Below, in pieces: positions 1 through 8,174 of a stretch of 16,422 bases of DNA; position 1 is the first letter of the stretch, and the number at the start of each line of letters is the position of its first letter. The position numbers and the translations under genes are program-made. The notes under the pieces are model-generated. The model was not told the DNA's origin. It was given only the letters and a program-made list of their open reading frames with translations, and ran no database searches. The DNA is from HLUCCA09 sp038757905 (lineage in GTDB: Bacteria > Pseudomonadota > Alphaproteobacteria > Rhodobacterales > Rhodobacteraceae), in contig JBCDGG010000124.1 of assembly GCA_038757905.1 (NCBI GenBank), forward strand, positions 1 to 16,422. The letters run 5' to 3'.

Positions 1-2
1 CA

Positions 3-581
3 GAGGCCGAGCCCGAGGCGGCCACGGCGGCAGACCCGGAGGCGAAACCGAAACGCAGCCGCGTGCGCCGCTCGTCGCGCGGACGCAAGTCCAAGGCGAC
101 CGATGCCGACGCCGCGGCGCCCGAGGCGTCGGACGGCGGCGCGGCGGAAACCGCCGAGGCCGCCGCGCCTGAGGACCAGCCGGAAGACCCGGCCACGGCC
201 GCGGGTGAAGCACCAGAGGGTGACGACGGAGCAACGGCGCCCGCCGATGCCAGCCCGCCGGACGCAGCCCCAGCCGACGACGTCGTGCCGGAGCCCGCCG
301 CGGCCGAACCGGTCGCAGTTGAGCCTGATACAGTTGAACCCGATGCCGCGCCCGAGTCCGAGCCCGAGCCTAAGGTCGCGGCGTCTGCTCCTGAACCGGA
401 GCCGGAGGCCGAAGCCGAAGCGGCAGAAGAGGCCGCCGAACCAGAGGTCGTGGCGGCGCCCGAGCCGGAAGCCGAGCCCGAACCCGTACCGCAGCCCGAG
501 CCTGCCATGGTGGATGCGGAGCCTGCCGGAGCAGACTCGGACAAGCCGAAGCGGCGGGGATGGTGGTCCATGGGACGGTAG
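3..581 (+). CDS. rne: Ribonuclease E, C-terminal tail (5' partial)
   Basis: The reading frame is open from base 3 to a TAG at 579-581, so the gene begins outside the window. The visible ~192 residues are low-complexity: a short basic patch (KPKRSRVRRSSRGRKSK) followed by a long Ala/Pro/Glu/Asp-rich stretch with EPEPE-type runs, ending KPKRRGWWSMGR. No folded domain is visible. In Rhodobacteraceae the RNase E C-terminus is an acidic, disordered degradosome scaffold with basic RNA-binding patches, and it commonly ends in an RRGWW-type motif; a ccdA neighbour is also familiar there. Assignment to RNase E is therefore inference from the tail and the neighbour, because the S1 and catalytic domains lie upstream. 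A terminator follows 30 bp after the stop. Another protein with an acidic tail cannot be excluded. Confidence 0.65.
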   Translation, partial: EAEPEAATAADPEAKPKRSRVRRSSRGRKSKATDADAAAPEASDGGAAETAEAAAPEDQPEDPATAAGEAPEGDDGATAPADASPPDAAPADDVVPEPAAAEPVAVEPDTVEPDAAPESEPEPKVAASAPEPEPEAEAEAAEEAAEPEVVAAPEPEAEPEPVPQPEPAMVDAEPAGADSDKPKRRGWWSMGR

Positions 582-610
582 GGCCCGATAGCGCCGACGC
601 GCGTCGAGAT

Positions 611-636
611 AGGGCGGCCCGCGGGCCGCCCTTTTT
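611..636 (+). terminator. Rho-independent terminator after rne
   Basis: Bases 611-632 form a perfect 22-bp palindrome (AGGGCGGCCCG / CGGGCCGCCCT) followed directly by a T run (632-636). It lies 30 bp after the rne stop and well before ccdA, so it should end the rne transcript. Confidence 0.88.
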
Positions 637-784
637 CATGCGCGGCGCCCGGGCGCTCATGCCGCACGTGGCCCGGATGCCAGGTTGCCGGACGCGTGCT
701 ACCGGCACACCCAACGCGCTTGTGACGGCGTGCCCCGTGACGCCCGGCCGCGTATCCACTATCTATCGCGAAGTTGGAGGTCCG

Positions 785-1573
785 ATGTTTGGAATAGAAA
801 TCATCGATGCCGCTTTGCTGCCGGCGATGCTGGTCGCGCTCCTTGCAGGAGTGATCAGCTTCCTATCGCCCTGCGTGCTGCCGATCGTGCCGCCGTACCT
901 CGCCTACATGTCCGGCATCTCGATGAAAGAGATGCAGGGCGACGTGGCGGTCGGGCCGGATGGTCAGGCGGTGGTGGTCGACAGCGGCCGGCGCCGCGTC
1001 ATGCTCGCGGCGTTGTTCTTCGTTCTGGGCCTATCGACCGTCTTTTTGTTCCTCGGTTTCACCGCATCGGCCTTCGGTGCGTTCTTTCTGCAGAACCAAC
1101 AGGCGTTCAACACGATCGCGGGCATCCTCGTGATGGTGTTCGGGATGCACTTTCTGGGTATCTACCGCATCGGGTTTCTGGATCAGGAAGCCCGGCTGGA
1201 CGCGGGCGATCGGGGCGGCTCCGCTTTTGGTGCCTATGTGCTGGGGCTGGCCTTCGCCTTCGGGTGGACACCCTGCATCGGCCCCCAGCTTGGCGCGATC
1301 CTGTCGCTCGCGGCGTCCGAGGCGGATGTGGCGCGCGGCACGACATTGCTCGGGGTCTATGCGGCCGGCCTGGGCATCCCCTTCCTACTGGTCGCGGCCT
1401 TCTTTCCGCGCCTGACGGGTGCGATGGCGTTTATCAAGCGCCATATGGCCCAGATCGAGCGTGTGATGGGCCTGCTTCTTTGGACAATCGGCTTGCTGAT
1501 GCTCACCGGTGGCTTCTCGCAGTTTTCCTTCTGGCTGCTGGAGACGTTTCCCGCCATGGCTCTGATCGGCTGA
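785..1573 (+). CDS. ccdA: Cytochrome c biogenesis protein CcdA
   Basis: This 262-residue integral membrane protein carries reducing equivalents from cytoplasmic thioredoxin across the inner membrane to periplasmic thiol proteins of cytochrome c maturation. The family's two redox cysteines are visible in their motifs: Cys30 in SPCVLPIVPPYL and Cys164 in FGWTPCIGPQLG. About six hydrophobic segments are seen (near 12-42, 72-100, 108-128, 148-178, 186-206, 226-256), matching the CcdA/DsbD central domain in length and topology. The ATG at 785 is preceded by GGAGG (776-780) four bases upstream; the frame is open further upstream, but that part crosses the rne terminator and is not coding. The loop at residues 52-70 is hydrophilic and does not disturb the core. 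Nothing in the sequence points to specific regulation. Confidence 0.95.
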   Translation: MFGIEIIDAALLPAMLVALLAGVISFLSPCVLPIVPPYLAYMSGISMKEMQGDVAVGPDGQAVVVDSGRRRVMLAALFFVLGLSTVFLFLGFTASAFGAFFLQNQQAFNTIAGILVMVFGMHFLGIYRIGFLDQEARLDAGDRGGSAFGAYVLGLAFAFGWTPCIGPQLGAILSLAASEADVARGTTLLGVYAAGLGIPFLLVAAFFPRLTGAMAFIKRHMAQIERVMGLLLWTIGLLMLTGGFSQFSFWLLETFPAMALIG

Positions 1574-1735
1574 TCCCGCGCGCGGCGCCCTGCGCCGGGC
1601 AGAGGCGGCGCGCGTGTGGCGGCCCGGTCAGTCACCCGCTTGGGTCTGCCACAGGGCGAGGGGCACGCAATTAACCCTACTTTCGTCCGAATCCTGCGAT
1701 ACCCTCACCCCGTGACGCAGGAGAGCGGACAGCAC

Positions 1736-2980
1736 GTGCAGGGGGGCGGGATCGTCCGACGGCGCCGGGTGATCTACATTCCGGGCTACGATCCCGCGCA
1801 TTCGCGCAAGTACCGCGAACTCTACCGCGCGCAGGGCCAGCGCCAGGCCGAACTGTCGGGGTACCGGCTGTCCCTGGCCGCGGCCAAAGGGGGCGGCGAG
1901 GTCTTTGCGTGGGACGTCGCGGCGGAGATCGAGGGGCAGGCGGTGGCGACCCGCGTGGAAGCCCTTGTCTGGTCCGATATCGTGCGCCGATCCATGGAGG
2001 GGGGTGTCTTCACGATCTACGGCCATCTTGCTCGTACGGCGTGGATCTACTTCTCCACCGGCGCGATCTTTCGGCTGATGCGCCTGCGCAAAGGGCCGGT
2101 GATCGCCGCATTCTACCCCGTCGTGGCACTGTTGGGGCAACTGGCCCTTGCCCTCGGCACCGCCTGGGGGCTGGGCGCGCTCATTGCGGCGCTCACCCAT
2201 CCGGACCTGGGTTTGGCCGCGCTCGCGGTCGTGCCGCCGATCCTTGCGTGGTTTCGTGCGCGCGACGGTAAGGTCCTCGCGCACTACCTGATGCACGATT
2301 TTGCCTTCACGGCGGAGCATGCTGGGGCCGAGCCCCCCGCGCTCACGGCCCGGATGGCCGATTTCGCAGACCGTATCGCCGACGCGCTGACCTCCGATGC
2401 GGACGAGGTTCTGGTGGTCGGCCATTCCTCCGGCGCCCAGATCGCCGTATCTGTGCTGGCCCGTCTGCTCCGCGAGGGACGGGTGCCGGAGCCGGGACGC
2501 GGCCCGGCCCTGTCGTTTCTGACGCTGGGTCAGGTGATCCCGATGGCGGCCTTTCTGCCGCGCGCCGATGCGCTGCGGGCGGATCTGGCGCTGGTATCGC
2601 GCTCGGCGGCGCTGACCTGGGTCGACGTTTCGGCACCGGGGGACGGATGCACCTTTGCCCTCTGCGATCCGGTGGCCGTGTCCGGGGCGGCCGGGCCGGG
2701 CAAGCGCTGGCCGCTCGTCCTGTCGGCCGCCTATACCCGCACGCTGCGGCCCGACACCTGGGCAAAGCTGCGCTGGCGCTTCTTCCGGCTGCACTTCCAG
2801 TATCTGTGCGCGTTCGACGCTCTGCCGGGCCGACCGGACGACTACGACTATTTCCGGATCACCGCCGGGCCCCGGACGCTAGCGGCGCGGCTCGGCGGGC
2901 GGACCCCCTCGCCAGCGCGCATCGAGCGCGCCCTGTCCGGCCATACGGTCGGCCCGGGCGCGGCGTCCGTGGTGGCCTGA
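1736..2980 (+). CDS. Membrane alpha/beta-hydrolase-like protein
   Basis: I recognise the fold class but not a named family. The predicted product has 414 residues. Near the N-terminus is RRRRVIYIPGYDP, which looks like a first beta strand with an oxyanion-hole loop. Two hydrophobic stretches lie at roughly residues 126-173 (two membrane helices), followed by EVLVVGHSSGAQIAVSVLARL, whose GxSxG nucleophile elbow puts the candidate serine at residue 231. A candidate acid or histidine is not assignable by eye. It is probably a membrane-anchored serine hydrolase or esterase of unknown substrate. The start is uncertain: GTG codons at 1712, 1736 and 1769 are in frame; 1736 is preferred because AGGAG lies 12 bases upstream. 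The stop is two bases before the P450 start, implying one mRNA and translational coupling, so the two may act on the same lipid or ester. Confidence 0.75.
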   Translation: MQGGGIVRRRRVIYIPGYDPAHSRKYRELYRAQGQRQAELSGYRLSLAAAKGGGEVFAWDVAAEIEGQAVATRVEALVWSDIVRRSMEGGVFTIYGHLARTAWIYFSTGAIFRLMRLRKGPVIAAFYPVVALLGQLALALGTAWGLGALIAALTHPDLGLAALAVVPPILAWFRARDGKVLAHYLMHDFAFTAEHAGAEPPALTARMADFADRIADALTSDADEVLVVGHSSGAQIAVSVLARLLREGRVPEPGRGPALSFLTLGQVIPMAAFLPRADALRADLALVSRSAALTWVDVSAPGDGCTFALCDPVAVSGAAGPGKRWPLVLSAAYTRTLRPDTWAKLRWRFFRLHFQYLCAFDALPGRPDDYDYFRITAGPRTLAARLGGRTPSPARIERALSGHTVGPGAASVVA

Positions 2981-2982
2981 CG

Positions 2983-4440
2983 ATGCCGCCCGGGGCTTCT
3001 CCGCTTGACGCCGCTCCGCGCAATGCCGCGCCGCCCGCCGGCGAAGGTTGCCCCGAAGCGCCCGCATTGCCGAGCCGCCCGCTGCCGCCCAAGCCGCCGT
3101 CCCGCGTCGCGGAGGTGAGCGTCTGGCAGTATCTGCGGCTCTTTAGGCGCGATATCCTGTCCGCTCAGCCCGCCCGCCTCTACCGCGCCTGGATGGCGGA
3201 ATTCCGGACACCGTTCTTCCGGTCCTACCTCGTCAACCAGCCCGATCTGGTGCGCCGCGTTCTGCGCGAGCGTCCGGCCGATTTTCCGAAATCCGACCGT
3301 ATCCGCGAAGGTCTCGCACCCTTGCTGGGGTGCAGCGTCTTTGTGACGAACGGCGCGGAATGGGAGCGCCAGCGCCGCATCATCGACCCGGCCTTCGAGG
3401 GCGGCCGCCTGCACGAGACACTTCCCGCGATGGTCGACGCTGCGGCGGCCTCGGTGGCGCGGCTCGCCGCCCGCGCCGGGGACGGCCCGATCGAGATTGA
3501 GCAGGAGGCTAGCTTTGCTGCGGCCGACGTGATCTTCCGCACGCTCTTCTCCGTCCCGATCGAGGATGACGTCGCCTCCGCCGTCTTTCGGGAGTTTCGC
3601 GCCTATCAGCGGGTGCAGCCCTTGCTGAACGTCGCGGCGTTCCTGCCGCTGCCGTCCTGGATGCCGCGCCCGCACAAGCGCCGGGCGCGCGCCTCCGCCC
3701 GGAGGATCCGCGCGCTCATCCGGCGCATGATCGAACGGCGGTTGGACGAGATCGCCGCCGGAACCGCGCCGGCCGACCTCGCCACCAAGATCATGACGAC
3801 GCCCGACCCGGAGACCGGGCAGCGCTTCGATGTTGGCGACATGGTCGATCAGGTAGCGATCTTCTTTCTGGCCGGGCACGAGACATCCGCTTCGGCCCTT
3901 GCATGGGGGCTCTATCTGCTCGCGGCCAACGCCGACGCGCAGGACAGTGTGGCAGAGGAGGGGCGCGCCTTGCCCACGCGGCCGGAGATGTCGGATCTGG
4001 CGCGGTTGAGCTACACGCGGGACACCTTTCGCGAGGTGCTACGCCTCTATCCGCCGGTGCCGATGATGGTCCGCGAGACGACGCGCGCGGAGCGCTTCCG
4101 CGACCGCGACATACCCGTGGGCGCCCAGATCGTGCTGTCGCCCTGGCATCTCCACCGGCACACCCGGCTCTGGGAGGCGCCGGATGCTTTCCTGCCGGAG
4201 CGCTGGTCGACAGAGAATGGCGCGGCCTGCGCGCGCTCGGCCTATATGCCATTCTCGTCCGGGCGGCGCGTCTGCTCGGGGGCGGGCTTTGCCATGGCCG
4301 AGGGGGTGTTGCTGCTTTCCATGCTCGTTCGCGCCTTCCGGCTGTCCCCCGCGCCCGACCGTCCCGCGCCCGTACCCGTGGCGCATCTGACGGTGCGCGC
4401 GCGGGACGGGATCTGGCTGTCGCTGACGCCGCGCCGATAG
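2983..4440 (+). CDS. Cytochrome P450
   Basis: This is a haem-thiolate monooxygenase of 485 residues. All diagnostic motifs are present in order: the I-helix oxygen-activation motif AGHETSASAL (residues 297-306), the K-helix ExxR (E351 to R354, in FREVLRLYPP), a PERW segment near 404-408, and the haem-binding loop FSSGRRVCSG with the proximal Cys431. The first ~45 residues are Pro/Ala-rich and show no membrane anchor, so the protein is probably soluble. The ATG at 2983 follows the upstream hydrolase stop by two bases (TGA-CG-ATG), which fixes the start and suggests coupling. No ferredoxin or reductase gene lies nearby, so electrons must come from elsewhere. The substrate cannot be read from the sequence; similar bacterial P450s act on fatty acids, terpenes or carotenoids. 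Confidence 0.93.
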   Translation: MPPGASPLDAAPRNAAPPAGEGCPEAPALPSRPLPPKPPSRVAEVSVWQYLRLFRRDILSAQPARLYRAWMAEFRTPFFRSYLVNQPDLVRRVLRERPADFPKSDRIREGLAPLLGCSVFVTNGAEWERQRRIIDPAFEGGRLHETLPAMVDAAAASVARLAARAGDGPIEIEQEASFAAADVIFRTLFSVPIEDDVASAVFREFRAYQRVQPLLNVAAFLPLPSWMPRPHKRRARASARRIRALIRRMIERRLDEIAAGTAPADLATKIMTTPDPETGQRFDVGDMVDQVAIFFLAGHETSASALAWGLYLLAANADAQDSVAEEGRALPTRPEMSDLARLSYTRDTFREVLRLYPPVPMMVRETTRAERFRDRDIPVGAQIVLSPWHLHRHTRLWEAPDAFLPERWSTENGAACARSAYMPFSSGRRVCSGAGFAMAEGVLLLSMLVRAFRLSPAPDRPAPVPVAHLTVRARDGIWLSLTPRR

Positions 4441-4580
4441 GCGATCCCTGCGGCCGCGCGCACGGGGCGGCGACGCGGGCAGCGGAGGTTGCAGTGGCGC
4501 GGGCAGCGTCAAACAGGGGCTGCGGAAGGGGAGGGCCGCGAGGTTTGGAGCAGGGCAGGGGCGTCGGATCGGTGCGACGA

Positions 4581-4664
4581 TCACCGGTCGAAAGTCACAG
4601 GCCAAAAGTCACCGGCCAAAGGTCTCGGGCCAAAGCTCACCGGCCCAACGTCAACCGTCCCCGG
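4581..4664. repeat. 14-bp tandem repeat, six units
   Basis: Six head-to-tail 14-bp units lie between the P450 and the convergent RHH gene. On the plus strand they read TCACCGGTCGAAAG, TCACAGGCCAAAAG, TCACCGGCCAAAGG, TCTCGGGCCAAAGC, TCACCGGCCCAACG and TCAACCGTCCCCGG, so the array decays toward the RHH end. The last unit (4651-4664) is the 3' end of the RHH coding sequence, including its stop. On the minus strand five of six units end in TGA; because 14 is not a multiple of three, the stops fall in all three frames. The rest of the gap (4441-4580) shows nothing recognisable. Confidence 0.85.
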
Positions 4665-4887
4665 TCAGGCCGAGGCGCGCCCGATAGGTTTCCAGAACGA
4701 AGAGCCGGATCGCGGTGGCGAGCCCTGTTTCGATGCCGCGCTGCCGGTCGATCTCCGTGGCGAGACGGGCGGGGGTGACACCCTGCTCCCGCGCGATTTC
4801 CCGGAATGCATCCCAGAACGCGTCCTCCAGCGAGACGGAGGTGCGGTGTCCGGCCAGGGTCAGCGAGCGCTTCACAGGGCGGCTCAT
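4651..4887 (-). CDS. Ribbon-helix-helix domain protein (RHH_4-like)
   Basis: This is a 78-residue protein beginning MSRPVKRSLTLAGHRTSVSL, where the RTSVSLED segment is the expected DNA-contacting beta strand. Two helices follow (about residues 21-36 and 39-70), including FREIAREQGVTPARLATEID. This matches the small ribbon-helix-helix family (RHH_4) common in Alphaproteobacteria; such proteins bind DNA as dimers through the paired strand, but targets of this group are unknown to me. The start codon overlaps the DUF4169 stop (ATGA at 4887-4884), so it is translationally coupled to that gene and part of the fumC unit. Its stop codon is inside the last unit of the 14-bp tandem repeat. Confidence 0.85.
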   Translation of the reverse strand: MSRPVKRSLTLAGHRTSVSLEDAFWDAFREIAREQGVTPARLATEIDRQRGIETGLATAIRLFVLETYRARLGLTGDG

Positions 4888-5105
4888 GCCTCGGACGAGT
4901 CCGAGCCACCCTTGGCGCCTGGGTCGTCTCCCTCAGTTCGCCGACCCCCGGCATGGCGTCGCTCGTCCCGTTCTTTCTCGGCCCGCGCGGCCATTTTCTT
5001 TGCCTTCGTCAGCCCGTGAAACGCGGCGTTCCGATCTGCCGCGCGCTTCGCGTCCGCTTTCGCGCGGCGCTTGCGCGCCTGGTTGAGATTGATGGGCTGG
5101 CTCAT
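4884..5105 (-). CDS. DUF4169 family small basic protein
   Basis: This 73-residue, highly charged protein begins MSQPINLNQARKRRAKADAK and continues with Lys/Arg/Ala/Glu-rich helix-forming sequence. The conserved opening (M-S-x-P-x-N-L-N-Q-A-R-K) is typical of DUF4169, a family of unknown function. There is no signal peptide or membrane segment. The C-terminal ~20 residues are Gly/Asp/Ser-rich and look disordered. It sits 18 bp after the fumC stop and overlaps the RHH start by four bases, so all three are probably cotranscribed. The basic, helical composition would suit nucleic-acid binding, but that is only inference. Confidence 0.85.
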   Translation of the reverse strand: MSQPINLNQARKRRAKADAKRAADRNAAFHGLTKAKKMAARAEKERDERRHAGGRRTEGDDPGAKGGSDSSEA

Positions 5106-5123
5106 GCGGTCATCCGGCGTGCG

Positions 5124-6524
<1,401 letters not shown>

Positions 6525-6532
6525 CGTGTTCT

Positions 6533-6554
6533 CCGGTATGCGCTCGCATGCCGG
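6533..6554 (-). promoter_or_regulatory. Inverted repeat in fumC leader overlapping the RBS
   Basis: On the minus strand CCGGCATGC, a GAGC loop and GCATACCGG form a 9-bp hairpin with one G-T pair. The last bases of the 3' arm are the first two G of the fumC ribosome binding site (GGAG). It could therefore affect ribosome access, or act as a dimeric protein site near the predicted transcript start. Function is inference. Confidence 0.4.
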
Positions 6555-6580
6555 ATACCGCCTCGCCCGCGCGCAGGCAA
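6552..6580 (-). promoter_or_regulatory. Possible fumC promoter
   Basis: On the minus strand TTGCCT (6580-6575) and TATCCG (6557-6552) are separated by 17 bp, giving a transcript start about 20 bases before the fumC ATG. The match to the sigma-70 consensus is partial (TTG and TAT kept). Confidence 0.35.
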
Positions 6581-6670
6581 CGGCTCACGCCTAGGTGCAA
6601 GCCGGGCACAGGGACGCAGGGCGGGGGCTGAGGCCCTTGCACCCGCTCCGAGCGGATGGCCCGCTCTCGT

Positions 6671-6726
6671 GGTCCGGTGGTCCGGTGGTCCGGTGGTCCG
6701 GTGGTCCGGTGGTCCGGTGGTCCGGT
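6671..6726. repeat. 8-bp tandem repeat, seven perfect units
   Basis: The octamer GGTCCGGT occurs seven times head to tail without a single change (minus strand ACCGGACC). The array begins one base after the TGA (6730-6728) of the VPLPA-CTERM-like gene and ends about 145 bp before the fumC start. Perfect identity means the array is recent or actively slipping. The remaining sequence between it and the fumC promoter shows only short G/C inverted repeats without a T run. Confidence 0.95.
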
Positions 6727-6727
6727 G

Positions 6728-7483
6728 TCAGGCGGCGCGCCGACGGCGCAGGCCCGCGCCAAGGCCGGCAAGGGCCGCAAGCAGCATCCACGCCGATGCG
6801 GGCAGCGGGATCTCCGACAGATCCTCGACGGTGCCCAGCACGAAGTCGAGGCGCGGCGCGGCCTGGCTCGTCCCGAGGGAGGAGCCCGGGCGCGTAAGCT
6901 GACCCACGATGTCGAAGTCCGACACCGTCCCGAAGCCGGTGACGCCGAAGTCGGCGAAGGCGCCCGGCGTGCCGAACGGCGCGGTGTCGATCTGCATGCC
7001 GTTGATAAACATCTCGTTGACAGACAGCGTCTCGTCGCCGTTGCTGTTGCCCTGAACGTTGAAGCGCATCGCATTGAACGTCAGATCGGAGGATACGACC
7101 TCTCCGGCGGTGTCGCCGAAGACGGCGGACTGGGCCGCGCCCGGTGCTTGCGCGGTCTCGCGCAGGGTCGATGTCAGCAGGCCCTGGCCGCCAAATCCGC
7201 CGTCGCTGTCATAGGAGAAGGTGAAGGTGTAGAGCGTGTTGTTGGACCAGGCGAACTGGCCTTCGGCGCGGGTCGGGGTGTTGCCCGCATTGGCGGAGGG
7301 CGCGACGTAGATCTCGCCCGCACCGGCGAGGCCCGCCTGACCGTTCCGGAATTGCGACGAGACGCGCGGCTCCGTCGTGAGGAAGTCCGGCGGCGTATCG
7401 GAGGCCACCAGCGTCGCCGCAGCGGCCGGCAGAGCGGACAGGCCCATCAGCACCAAAACGGACAAAAGAACGGAATGCTTCAT
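6728..7483 (-). CDS. Secreted VPLPA-CTERM-type sorting-signal protein
   Basis: The 251-residue product starts with a clear signal peptide (MKHSVLLSVLVLMGLSALPAAAA) and ends with a tripartite sorting tail: motif IPLPAS, a hydrophobic helix (WMLLAALAGLGAGL) and an Arg cluster (RRRRAA). This is the layout of VPLPA-CTERM proteins, which in Rhodobacteraceae are processed by an exosortase (XrtD type) and displayed or released outside the cell. Here the first residue is Ile rather than Val. The ~200-residue body is Gly/Ser/Thr/Asn/Phe-rich and beta-like, typical of these surface proteins; its function is unknown. ATG 7483 is chosen because GGGG sits just upstream; the GTG at 7495 adds only four residues. 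No exosortase gene is in the window. Confidence 0.85.
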   Translation of the reverse strand: MKHSVLLSVLVLMGLSALPAAAATLVASDTPPDFLTTEPRVSSQFRNGQAGLAGAGEIYVAPSANAGNTPTRAEGQFAWSNNTLYTFTFSYDSDGGFGGQGLLTSTLRETAQAPGAAQSAVFGDTAGEVVSSDLTFNAMRFNVQGNSNGDETLSVNEMFINGMQIDTAPFGTPGAFADFGVTGFGTVSDFDIVGQLTRPGSSLGTSQAAPRLDFVLGTVEDLSEIPLPASAWMLLAALAGLGAGLRRRRAA

Positions 7484-7629
7484 CGTCAACCCCACACGCT
7501 TACAAGCGCTTTGGACGCCTGTGTACCATCCCGATAGCGCGTCTGCGAAGCCTTACTCGGCACCGGCGCCGCCCGCGCAGAGGGGCGTCACCAATTTGCA
7601 TCGCATGCCGGCGCCCCGCAGCGCGGCAG

Positions 7630-8094
7630 TTACTTCCGGAAACTGTCCAGCGACACGACCTCGGCGTCGCCCTTGTCCTCGATGTCGGCCTCGGTGGCGT
7701 CTTCGAGCATCGGGGCGCCTTCGTCCTCCTCGCTGTCGGTCTCCTGCGTTTCAAACCGCAACCCGAACTCCACCGACGGATCTACAAAGGTGCGCAGGCT
7801 GTCGAACGGGATCTCAAGGCGTTCCGGATTATCCCCGAAATTCAACGTAATGGCGAAGCCGTCATCGCCGACATCCAGCCCTTCGAACCAATGCTGGATC
7901 ACGATCGTCATCTCGTCGGGGTAGCGCTCGCGCAGCCAGTCCGCGATGCCGACATCGGGATGGCCGGTGTCGAACGTGATGAAGAAATGGTGCTCTCCCG
8001 GCAAACCGTTCTCTGCCACATCCTCCAACACCTGATGGATCAGGCTGCGCATCGCGCCGTGCATCAATTTGCCGTAGTCGATCCGTCGCGACAT
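7630..8094 (-). CDS. sspB: SspB-family ClpXP adaptor
   Basis: SspB binds the ssrA tag on stalled-translation products and tethers them to ClpX for degradation by ClpXP in the cytoplasm. The 154-residue product has the alphaproteobacterial form: MSRRIDYGKLMHGAMRSLI at the start, the fold core with HHFFITFDTGHPDV and MTIVIQHWFEGLDV, and NFGDNPERLEIPFDSLRTFVDPSVEFGLRF. An acidic linker (about residues 112-143) follows, and then a C-terminal EVVSLDSFRK tail expected to be the ClpX-binding peptide. The ATG at 8094 has GGAG nine bases upstream. It stands alone between chrA and the VPLPA gene in the same orientation. The ssrA gene that makes its ligand is about 3.2 kb away. Confidence 0.95.
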   Translation of the reverse strand: MSRRIDYGKLMHGAMRSLIHQVLEDVAENGLPGEHHFFITFDTGHPDVGIADWLRERYPDEMTIVIQHWFEGLDVGDDGFAITLNFGDNPERLEIPFDSLRTFVDPSVEFGLRFETQETDSEEDEGAPMLEDATEADIEDKGDAEVVSLDSFRK

Positions 8095-8174
8095 GTAAGT
8101 GGGCTCCCTTTCCGGCAGCATAGGCGATTCATGACCGAATGATACCCCTGCATCCCAAGTGCAACCCGGCCGTC

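Noticed and set aside
1628..2794. 388-residue open frame on the minus strand opposite the hydrolase gene
   Set aside because: Arg/Gly/His-rich composition without domains, ribosome site or motifs; a GC-driven shadow of the real gene.
2848..3879. 343-residue minus-strand open frame opposite the P450
   Set aside because: The plus strand has all P450 motifs; the antisense frame has shadow composition only.
6671..6726. CRISPR-like array
   Set aside because: Units are contiguous 8-mers without spacers; it is a simple tandem repeat. The 14-bp array was rejected for the same reason.
8139..8164. TTGCAC and TATCAT on the minus strand as an sspB promoter
   Set aside because: The two boxes are only 14 bp apart, too short for a standard sigma-70 promoter.
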